A stretch of DNA of 64,000 nucleotides, from positions 199,210 to 263,209 of the forward strand of contig NZ_AYYY01000063.1 in assembly GCF_001436295.1 (NCBI RefSeq), in the 5' to 3' direction. A program made the position numbers and the translations under genes. Source of the stretch: Paucilactobacillus vaccinostercus DSM 20634. GTDB taxonomy: Bacteria > Bacillota > Bacilli > Lactobacillales > Lactobacillaceae. The notes below the pieces were generated by a model. The model was given only the letters and a program-made list of their open reading frames with translations, had not been told where the DNA came from and did no database searches. Below are positions 57,560 through 64,000 of the stretch, piece after piece; positions within the stretch are counted from its first letter, which is position 1, and every line of letters starts with the position of its first letter.

Positions 57560-58519
57560 ATGAACGAGTTAGATGAAATTTTTACCCAGATTAAAAAGTA
57601 TTCTAAGATTATTATTCACCGGCACCAACGACCTGATCCAGATGCGATCGGCTCTCAAACTGGTTTAGCAGAAATTCTAAAAGCGTCATTTCCATATAAA
57701 ACCATTTATGCTGTTGGTAAGCATATTCCGGGATTCGATTGGATCGGCACCATGGATGAAATCGACAATGCAGAGTTTGATGATGCACTTGTGATTGTAG
57801 TGGATACAGCCAATGCGCCGCGAATTGATGACCGTCGTTTTGATCAGGGCGCTAAACTCATTAAAATTGATCATCATCCCAATGACGAACCATATGGTGA
57901 CATTATGTGGGTGGTTCCTGAGGCGTCAAGTTCGTCGGAATTAGTTTATGATTTTTATCAACGCTTTGAAGATCAACTGACGTTGCCACAACCAGCAGCA
58001 CATGCATTATTAGCCGGAATTATTGGTGATACTGGCCGTTACTTGTACCCAGCAACAACGCCACATACGCTAAACGTTGCTGCAGCGCTAATGGCATTGG
58101 GAGCGAACGGTGCTGCGATTGGCCGCCATGAAGATGAGCTTAGTTTGCCGGTTGCCCGGTTATCCGCGTATGTCTACGAACATTTGACGATTTTAGACCA
58201 TGGTGCGGCCTATTTAAAACTGACAAAGGATGTTTTGGATCAGTTTGAATTGAAGGAAGCAGGAACCTCAGGTGTCGTACCGCTACCAGGTCGAATTAAA
58301 GATGTCGACCTATGGGCCATCTTTGTACAACAAGATGATGGGACTTATCGTGTTCGTTTGCGCTCTAAGACAGTGCCGATTAATGAAGTCGCTAAGCACC
58401 ATGATGGTGGTGGGCATCCATTAGCGAGTGGGGCTAAGGCTAAGGATGAAGCAGAAATTCAACAAATTATTCAAGAACTAGATCAATTGACCCAAGCAGA
58501 AAAAGGAGAAAATGAATGA
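57560..58519 (+). CDS. nrnA: Bifunctional oligoribonuclease / pAp phosphatase NrnA (DHH/DHHA1)
   Basis: A 319-residue phosphoesterase that degrades 2-5 nt RNAs and removes 3' phosphate from pAp. Metal ligands lie in HRHQRPDPDAIGSQ (H22, D26, D28) and in IDHHPND; the C-terminal DHHA1 domain has GGGHPLASG. The in-frame ATG at 57536 lacks a ribosome site; ATG 57560, with AAGGGA upstream, gives the usual N-terminus (MNELDEIF). It overlaps the helicase gene by 4 bases, fitting joint roles in RNA turnover. Confidence 0.93.
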   Translation: MNELDEIFTQIKKYSKIIIHRHQRPDPDAIGSQTGLAEILKASFPYKTIYAVGKHIPGFDWIGTMDEIDNAEFDDALVIVVDTANAPRIDDRRFDQGAKLIKIDHHPNDEPYGDIMWVVPEASSSSELVYDFYQRFEDQLTLPQPAAHALLAGIIGDTGRYLYPATTPHTLNVAAALMALGANGAAIGRHEDELSLPVARLSAYVYEHLTILDHGAAYLKLTKDVLDQFELKEAGTSGVVPLPGRIKDVDLWAIFVQQDDGTYRVRLRSKTVPINEVAKHHDGGGHPLASGAKAKDEAEIQQIIQELDQLTQAEKGENE

Positions 58520-59868
58520 CGGCAACCTTTGAAAGTTTTAAGTTTCAACCGTTTATTGGGGAGGCACTGAAGGCGATTCAGTTTACCGAACCAACACCCG
58601 TGCAGGAAAAAATAATTCCACTTGTTCAGGAAGGAAAGAGTGTTGTTGGCCAATCTCAAACGGGAAGTGGTAAAACCCATGCTTTCTTACTACCCCTAGT
58701 GAATGGGATTAATCCGCAACAACATCATGTTCAAGTCGTCATTGCGACGCCTAGTCGGGAACTCGCGTACCAAATTTATGAGGCAACCAAACAGTTGGTG
58801 AAGACAGCACCTGAACAAATTATTGTGCATAACTATGTTGGCGGAACGGATAAAAAGCGCCAAATTGAACAATTAAAACGGCAACAACCTAGTATCGTGA
58901 TTGGGACGCCGGGGCGCATTATGGATCTAATCAAGGAACAGGCACTAGATGTTCACTCAGCACAGCATTTCGTGGTCGACGAGGCTGATATGACGCTGGA
59001 TATGGGCTTCTTGGATCAGGTTGATCGGATCGCCGGTAGTTTGCCGAGTGATGTCCAGATGCTGGTCTTTTCAGCGACGATTCCCGAAAAACTACGGCCA
59101 TTTTTGAAGAAGTACATGCAAAACCCAGTCGTCGAAGAAATTCCAGTAACTTCGGTGATTAGTCCTAATGTTGATAACTGGTTGTTATCAACTAAGGGAA
59201 AAAGTAAAAATCATCTAATTTATCAATTATTGACAATGGGTGAGCCCTACTTGGCGTTAGTTTTTGCAAATACCAAAACTCGGGTAGAAGAGATTGTCGA
59301 TTACCTGCAAAAACACAACTTAAAAGTTGCGATGATCCATGGAGGAATGGCGCCACGGGAACGCAAACGGGTCATGCGTCAGGTACATAATCTTGATTTT
59401 CAATTTGTAGTGGCCACCGACTTAGCGGCCCGGGGGATTGATATCGAGGGTGTGTCCGTTGTCATTAACGATGATATTCCTACAGACCTGGAGTTCTTTA
59501 TCCACCGAGTTGGACGGACAGGTCGAAATCAGATGAAGGGGACGGCAGTTACCCTTTACGAACCGGATAACGATGTTCAGGTTTCTCAACTTGAAAAAAT
59601 GGGAATTGAGTTCAAGCCAAAGGAAATTAAAAATGGTGAAATCGTTGATACTTATCATCGTAATCGACGTGATCACCGGAAACAAAAGCAATCAGAACTT
59701 GATCCGACATTGAAGGGCTTCGTCAAAAAGACGAAGAAGAAGGTTAAACCAGGTTACAAGAAGAAGATCAAAGGAGCGATTTCTGAAAAGGAACACCAAG
59801 ATCGGAAACTAGCAAAACGACACGAGATGCGCCAAGCGCGCCGAGCTAAGAAGAAGACCAACCGTTGA
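58516..59868 (+). CDS. DEAD-box RNA helicase, CshB-like
   Basis: A 450-residue ATP-dependent RNA helicase. Q motif FTEPTPVQEKIIP, motif I SQTGSGKT (near 53-60), DEAD in VVDEADMT, SAT in FSATIPE, and the C-terminal HRVGRTGR are all visible. The tail (about 385-450) is very basic, a likely RNA-binding extension. CshB-type helicases help ribosome assembly and growth in the cold. It is cotranscribed with nrnA (ATGA overlap). The -35 of the alaS promoter overlaps its stop codon. Confidence 0.94.
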   Translation: MTATFESFKFQPFIGEALKAIQFTEPTPVQEKIIPLVQEGKSVVGQSQTGSGKTHAFLLPLVNGINPQQHHVQVVIATPSRELAYQIYEATKQLVKTAPEQIIVHNYVGGTDKKRQIEQLKRQQPSIVIGTPGRIMDLIKEQALDVHSAQHFVVDEADMTLDMGFLDQVDRIAGSLPSDVQMLVFSATIPEKLRPFLKKYMQNPVVEEIPVTSVISPNVDNWLLSTKGKSKNHLIYQLLTMGEPYLALVFANTKTRVEEIVDYLQKHNLKVAMIHGGMAPRERKRVMRQVHNLDFQFVVATDLAARGIDIEGVSVVINDDIPTDLEFFIHRVGRTGRNQMKGTAVTLYEPDNDVQVSQLEKMGIEFKPKEIKNGEIVDTYHRNRRDHRKQKQSELDPTLKGFVKKTKKKVKPGYKKKIKGAISEKEHQDRKLAKRHEMRQARRAKKKTNR

Positions 59869-59893
59869 CTTGATTTCGGGCTTCGGCTATAAT
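59865..59893 (+). promoter_or_regulatory. Promoter of the alaS T-box transcript
   Basis: TTGACT (59865-59870) and TATAAT (59888-59893) are 17 bases apart; the -35 covers the stop codon of the helicase gene. Confidence 0.9.
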
Positions 59894-59899
59894 ACCTAT

Positions 59900-60122
59900 G
59901 GTTTGTTCAGGACATGTTGACTTATGATGACTTTCAGAAACGTTTTGGTCGCTGTGAAAAACGAGACTCATAGGTTAATGCTCCCTGAAGGTGTTCAAAA
60001 AACACATCAATACATGCGGCTCAGCATTATCGAGATTAAGAGGTAAACGAAATCCATCGTTGCAAGCAAAGTGGTACCGCGTCGTAAGGCGTCTTTGCTA
60101 GCAATGGTGGATTTTATTACTT
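59900..60122 (+). ncRNA. T-box riboswitch, alanine-specific, unusual platform
   Basis: Stem I has the AGAAACG...GGTCGCTGTGAAAAACG distal element (59936-59963) and the codon GCT at 59980-59982, the same 17 bases after the distal loop as in the other T-boxes. The T-box core TGGTACCGCG is at 60072-60081, and AGCAAAG/CTTTGCT (60065-60071 with 60093-60099) closes the antiterminator. No separate terminator left arm is visible. The only long stem with U-rich sequence behind it has outer arms at 60050-60063 and 60101-60114, which enclose the antiterminator. Confidence 0.85.
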
Positions 60123-60146
60123 TATTAAGGAAAGTAAGGGAAAACG

Positions 60147-62792
60147 ATGAAAGAATTAACAAGTAGTGAAATTCGCCAGATGTTTTTAGATTTCTTTGCG
60201 GAACATGGTCATAAGATTGAACCAAGTGCGTCATTGGTCCCCGTCGATGATCCGACACTATTATGGATTAACTCGGGTGTGGCAACGATGAAGAAGTATT
60301 TTGATGGGTCAGTCGTTCCTGAGAACCCCCGTCTGACGAGTTCGCAAAAGAGTATCCGTACTAATGATATTGAAAACGTTGGAAAGACCGCACGGCACCA
60401 TACACTGTTTGAAATGCTGGGGAACTTTTCTGTCGGTGATTACTTTAAGAAAGAAGTTATTCCGTGGGCCTGGGAATTACTCACTAGCGATCAGTGGTTT
60501 GGTCTGGATCCTGAAAAATTGTACATTACGGTTTATCCAAAGGATCAAGAGACACGTAAAATTTGGGAATCATTAGGTGTACAAGACAGTCATATTTACG
60601 AAGATGAAGATAACTTTTGGGATATCGGTCAGGGACCTTCAGGACCCGATTCAGAAATTTTTTACGATCGTGGACAAGAGATGAACAATATTAGCGAAGA
60701 CGATCCAGAAAATTATCCTGGTGGTGAAAATGAACGGTACCTTGAAGTTTGGAACATCGTCTTCTCGCAGTTTAACCACACGCCAGAAGATACCTACGAA
60801 CCGTTGCCCCATAAGAACATTGATACGGGGATGGGATTAGAACGAATGGTTTCGATTTTTCAACACGCCAAAACGAACTTTGAAACTGATCTGTTCTTAC
60901 CACTGATTAAACAAACTGAATCCTTTAGTGATCGTAAACAATATGGACAAAATGATGCGGATGATGTTTCGTTTAAGGTGATTGCAGATCATATCCGGGC
61001 AATCACATTTGCCATTGGGGATGGTGCGTTACCGTCGAACGTGGGACGTGGCTATGTCATTCGTCGACTCATTCGACGGGCAGTTGTGAATGGTAAAAAG
61101 CTTGGAATTAACCATGCTTTCTTATATGAAATGGTCCCGACGGTAGGTAAAATTATGGCGTCATACTATCCAGAAGTTGGCAAGAATGCGGACTATATTG
61201 CTTCAGTCATTAAGTCTGAAGAGGAACGGTTTAATGCCACTTTGAATGATGGATTAGCCTTATTAAATCAAGTCATTGCTACTGCTAAGGAAGCTAAGAG
61301 CGGACAGCTTGATGGACCAACGGCCTTTAAACTTTACGATACCTACGGATTTCCCGTTGAATTAACACGTGAATATGCGGCTGATGCCGGCCTCACAGTC
61401 GATGAAGATGGTTTCCAAGCTAAAATGAAGAAACAACAAACCCGTGCGCGTAATGCGCGTAGTTCGGCGAAGTCGATGGGGGTTCAAAGCGATCTCTGGA
61501 CCGACTTTAAAGAAGATAGCGAGTATGTTGGGTACCAAAACTTGGTGGTGGATGATGCCAAGGTATTGGCACTGGCTCAGGGGGCCGCAATTGCAACCGA
61601 TGCCCAGCCGGGTGATGAATTAGCCGAAGTGATCTTTGATCGAACGCCATTTTACGCCGAAATGGGTGGTCAAGTTGCTGACACGGGTGAAATGATTGAT
61701 AATCACGGCGAAGTGGTTGGACGTATTGTGGACGTCCAACACGCACCAAATGGTCAGAATTTACACTCAATTAAATTGGAAAAGGCATTGAAACAGGGTG
61801 CTCGCTATAAATTAGTGGTTGACCGTGCGCGTCACTTAAAAATTGAAAAGAATCACACGGCCACTCATTTACTGGATCAAGCACTCCGTAATGTGTTGGG
61901 TGGTCATACCCAGCAAGCAGGATCACTGGTGGAACAACACTACTTGCGATTTGATTTTAACCACTTTGGATCTGTAACCGACAAAGACCTTAAAAAGGTT
62001 GAACAGATGGTTAACGAACAAATTTGGCGTGAAATCCAAATTGAAACGGTGGAAACCGACCTTAATTCAGCTAAGGAAATGGGAGCGATTGCCCTTTTCA
62101 GTGAAAAATACGGTGATCGAGTCCGAGTCGTTAAAATTGGTGATTTCAACACTGAATTTTGTGGTGGTGATCACGTCAAGAATACAAATGAAATTGGCCT
62201 CTTCAAAATTGTTTCCGAAGGTGGTGTAGGCGCCGGTGTTCGGCGGATCGAAGCCGTGACAGCAAGTGATGCTTTTGATCTGTTGCATGGTAAGGAACAA
62301 TTACTTGCACAGACCGCGGGCTTACTTAAAGCGCCACAAGAAAAAGAAGTACCACATAAAGTTGAATTGTTATTAGAGCAAATCAAGACGTTGGAACAGC
62401 AAAATGAAGCGCTACAGAGTAAATTAACGGCACAACAAGCGAGCGATGTCTTTGGTCATGTTCAAGAGACAAAGCAAGGAACCCTGATTGCTTCCGCTGT
62501 CAAGGTACCTGGAATGCAACAATTACGACAGTTGGCAGATTCTTGGCGTCAAAAAGCCTTGTCAGATGTACTGGTACTTGCAACTACTGCCGGTGATAAG
62601 GTCAACTTATTGGTTGCGGTGAGTGATGACAAGGTGAAGGCAGGCGTTAAAGCTGGAGACCTCATCAAGGCGATTGCCCCCGCGATCGGTGGTGGCGGTG
62701 GTGGCCGGCCTAATCTTGCTCAGGCCGGTGGTAAGAACCCAGCTGGGATAGAAAAGGCGCTTCAGTTAGCATTGGACTACCTTAACCAATAA
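60147..62792 (+). CDS. alaS: Alanyl-tRNA synthetase
   Basis: An 881-residue class II synthetase. The catalytic core (1-250) has class II motifs in FEMLGNFSVGDYF and GLERM; the editing domain holds the zinc motif HTATH (near 571-575) and CGGDH (near 672-676). The C-terminal C-Ala part with a Gly-rich GGGGGGRPNLAQAGG loop completes the enzyme. ATG 60147 has AAGGAAAGTAAGGG upstream. It is expressed under the Ala T-box and followed by ireB, yqgF and a DUF1292 gene, the standard Firmicute order. Confidence 0.98.
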   Translation: MKELTSSEIRQMFLDFFAEHGHKIEPSASLVPVDDPTLLWINSGVATMKKYFDGSVVPENPRLTSSQKSIRTNDIENVGKTARHHTLFEMLGNFSVGDYFKKEVIPWAWELLTSDQWFGLDPEKLYITVYPKDQETRKIWESLGVQDSHIYEDEDNFWDIGQGPSGPDSEIFYDRGQEMNNISEDDPENYPGGENERYLEVWNIVFSQFNHTPEDTYEPLPHKNIDTGMGLERMVSIFQHAKTNFETDLFLPLIKQTESFSDRKQYGQNDADDVSFKVIADHIRAITFAIGDGALPSNVGRGYVIRRLIRRAVVNGKKLGINHAFLYEMVPTVGKIMASYYPEVGKNADYIASVIKSEEERFNATLNDGLALLNQVIATAKEAKSGQLDGPTAFKLYDTYGFPVELTREYAADAGLTVDEDGFQAKMKKQQTRARNARSSAKSMGVQSDLWTDFKEDSEYVGYQNLVVDDAKVLALAQGAAIATDAQPGDELAEVIFDRTPFYAEMGGQVADTGEMIDNHGEVVGRIVDVQHAPNGQNLHSIKLEKALKQGARYKLVVDRARHLKIEKNHTATHLLDQALRNVLGGHTQQAGSLVEQHYLRFDFNHFGSVTDKDLKKVEQMVNEQIWREIQIETVETDLNSAKEMGAIALFSEKYGDRVRVVKIGDFNTEFCGGDHVKNTNEIGLFKIVSEGGVGAGVRRIEAVTASDAFDLLHGKEQLLAQTAGLLKAPQEKEVPHKVELLLEQIKTLEQQNEALQSKLTAQQASDVFGHVQETKQGTLIASAVKVPGMQQLRQLADSWRQKALSDVLVLATTAGDKVNLLVAVSDDKVKAGVKAGDLIKAIAPAIGGGGGGRPNLAQAGGKNPAGIEKALQLALDYLNQ

Positions 62793-62840
62793 TTAAGCTT
62801 GGTTGACTGTTACGAATCAATTACATCACGGTTAGATTGA

Positions 62841-62869
62841 TTGTACTTTGAGCGCGCTTCTAGTAAAAT
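62841..62869 (+). promoter_or_regulatory. ireB operon promoter
   Basis: TTGTAC (62841-62846) and TAAAAT (62864-62869) are 17 bases apart, so ireB-yqgF-DUF1292 can be transcribed apart from alaS. Confidence 0.72.
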
Positions 62870-62906
62870 TAAGTTGGATAGAATTGTAATACTGGGGGTG
62901 TACTAA

Positions 62907-63164
62907 TTGGCAACTGATAAAACAATGTTTTTTGATTTTAGTGATAATAATCAAAAGGATGTTCACGATACGTTGAATACTGTGTATCAAGCTTTGGAAG
63001 AGAAGGGATACAATCCGATTAATCAGATTGTAGGGTACTTGTTATCTGGTGACCCAGCCTATATTCCGCGTTTAAACGATGCCCGTAATTTGATTCGTAA
63101 GCATGAACGTGATGAGATTATTGAAGAATTAGTACGATCATATTTAAAGACGAACGAGGAGTAG
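62907..63164 (+). CDS. ireB: IreB family regulatory phosphoprotein (UPF0297, YrzL)
   Basis: An 85-residue small protein. The sequence [58 protein letters not shown] is the near-invariant UPF0297 core. In Enterococcus faecalis IreB is phosphorylated by the PASTA kinase IreK and affects cephalosporin resistance; the threonines in the N-terminal part would be the targets. TTG 62907 follows GGGGGTG. The next gene starts 3 bases after its stop. Confidence 0.95.
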   Translation: MATDKTMFFDFSDNNQKDVHDTLNTVYQALEEKGYNPINQIVGYLLSGDPAYIPRLNDARNLIRKHERDEIIEELVRSYLKTNEE

Positions 63165-63167
63165 TTA

Positions 63168-63605
63168 ATGCGATTAATGGGTTTGGACGTTGGGTCGAAA
63201 ACGGTTGGGATCGCACTGAGTGATCCATTAGGTTGGACTGCACAGGCACTTGAGATTATTCGAATTGATGAAGACAACGAGGTGTTCGGGATTGAACGTG
63301 TTGCTGAACTAGTTCAGCAACATCAAGTTGGCGGGTTTGTCTTAGGACTACCCAAAAATATGAATAATACGGAAGGTCCCCGGGTGGTCGCCGCGCAGCA
63401 CTATGGTGAATTGTTAACCAAGGAATTTGGCTTACCAATTGACTATCAGGATGAACGACTGACAACCGTTGAAGCACAGCGAATGCTAGTAGAAGAGGCA
63501 GATACGTCACGCCGAAAACGTAAGAAGGTTATCGACAAACTGGCCGCCAGCCTGATTTTGCAAAACTATTTGGACCGACATGGTAAACTAACGCAAGAAT
63601 TGTGA
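63168..63605 (+). CDS. yqgF: YqgF/RuvX, putative pre-16S rRNA nuclease
   Basis: A 145-residue RNase H-fold protein. Acidic residues D6 ([18 protein letters not shown]) and those in [11 protein letters not shown] (near 100-110) fit the proposed active site. E. coli YqgF acts in 16S rRNA 5' end maturation; a Holliday-junction role was an earlier suggestion. ATG 63168 is nearly contiguous with ireB and has ACGAGGAG inside the end of that gene. Confidence 0.95.
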   Translation: MRLMGLDVGSKTVGIALSDPLGWTAQALEIIRIDEDNEVFGIERVAELVQQHQVGGFVLGLPKNMNNTEGPRVVAAQHYGELLTKEFGLPIDYQDERLTTVEAQRMLVEEADTSRRKRKKVIDKLAASLILQNYLDRHGKLTQEL

Positions 63606-63615
63606 GGAATTTTAA

Positions 63616-63912
63616 ATGAGTGAACAAGCACAAAACGATGATTTTATTACGTTGGTGGATGATCAAGGAAACGAAGAGCTTTACAAAGTTCTCTTTACAT
63701 TTGATTCAGACGATTATGGTAAGTCATATATCTTGCTGTACCCAGCAAGCGCTGAAAACGACGAACAGGTTGATATTCAAGCTTATGCTTACCAAAACCA
63801 AGACGACGGTAGTGAAGGCGAATTAGAACCAATTGAAGATGACGCCGAATGGGACATGGTCGAGGAAGTATTAAATACATTCTTAGATGATGATGGAAAT
63901 TTTAACGCCTAG
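63616..63912 (+). CDS. DUF1292 protein (YrzB-like)
   Basis: A 98-residue, very acidic soluble protein. It has the ITLVDDQGNEELYKVLFTFDSDD start and the KSYILLYPA core of DUF1292, and an acidic tail. The function is unknown, but the gene almost always follows yqgF in Firmicutes. ATG 63616 has GAGGAATTTTAA upstream. Confidence 0.9.
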   Translation: MSEQAQNDDFITLVDDQGNEELYKVLFTFDSDDYGKSYILLYPASAENDEQVDIQAYAYQNQDDGSEGELEPIEDDAEWDMVEEVLNTFLDDDGNFNA

Positions 63913-63930
63913 TCAGATATGAGATCAATC

Positions 63931-63948
63931 AAAAAAGCCTTGTGAGGC
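63931..63948 (+). terminator. Terminator of the ireB operon, apparently cut short
   Basis: AAAAAAGCCT (63931-63940), TGTG and AGGC (63945-63948) form the start of a normal A-rich/T-rich terminator. The expected T run after AGGC is replaced by unrelated sequence, so the element looks truncated on its right side. Confidence 0.5.
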
Positions 63949-64000
63949 GCTGCTCCGTGTCAAGTAGACAGATCAAATAATTAAAGTGCCTATGCACTTA
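63949..64000. mobile_element. Possible end of an inserted element (window edge)
   Basis: From 63949 (GCTGCTCC, then TGTCAAGTAGACAG at 63958-63971) the sequence does not complete the terminator and contains no gene start. The TGTCAAGTAGACA stretch is itself partly palindromic, as insertion-sequence ends often are. Only 52 bases are visible, so this is a suspicion and not an identification. Confidence 0.25.

Overview
The window is a gene-dense, low-to-mid GC stretch of a Lactobacillaceae chromosome. The main clues are an mreBCD/rodA cell-shape set, a D-Ala ligase with the Phe of D-Ala-D-Lac ligases, an L-2-hydroxyisocaproate dehydrogenase of the lactobacillus type, four tRNA-sensing T-box leaders, an orphan GcvH-like protein, and synteny blocks typical of Firmicutes (ezrA/fRMsr/rpsD/nifS/thiI, recA/rny/mutSL/ruvAB/queA/tgt/yajC, alaS/ireB/yqgF/DUF1292). 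The species cannot be named from the sequence alone. No rRNA, tRNA, CRISPR array or complete mobile element was seen.

Layout. 1-1.7 kb: tail of a small protein, rodA, gcvH-like. 1.7-4.7 kb: Met T-box and the metNPQ methionine ABC transporter. 4.8-5.7 kb: hydroxyacid dehydrogenase. 5.7-10.4 kb: an accessory-looking five-gene operon of two ABC systems and a YtrA-type GntR regulator, with a palindrome over its promoter. 10.4-16 kb: DUF2785 protein, D-Ala-D-Lac type ligase, membrane-anchored glycerophosphodiesterase, HTH-TPR regulator, small membrane protein, universal stress protein. 16-20.6 kb: mainly minus strand (rarA, yueI, ezrA) with plus-strand yktB-like between. 20.6-30.2 kb: fRMsr, rpsD with leader, nifS/thiI with a structured leader, tpx, Val T-box/valS, folC, radC. 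30.2-32.9 kb: mreBCD. 32.9-35.5 kb: His T-box with a duplicated expression platform and an amino-acid ABC transporter. 35.5-38.5 kb: cardiolipin synthase and, convergent, aspartokinase. 38.6-53.6 kb: ymfF/ymfH, ymfM (RodZ-like), pgsA, cinA, recA, rny, mutSL, ruvAB. 53.6-64 kb: queA, tgt, yajC, dinB, nrnA, DEAD-box helicase, Ala T-box/alaS, ireB, yqgF, DUF1292 gene. At the right edge the last terminator is broken off, possibly by an insertion.

How the genes fit together. Much of the window is genome maintenance (recA, ruvAB, mutSL, dinB, rarA, radC), envelope growth (rodA, mreBCD, ezrA, ddl, pgsA, cls, RodZ-like) and tRNA supply or modification (valS, alaS, nifS/thiI, queA/tgt). Amino-acid status is read by Met, Val, His and Ala T-boxes. 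The most unusual signals are regulatory RNAs: the tandem His T-box platform, the alaS T-box whose only visible terminator contains the antiterminator, and the nifS/thiI leader. No wholly new enzyme system was recognised.
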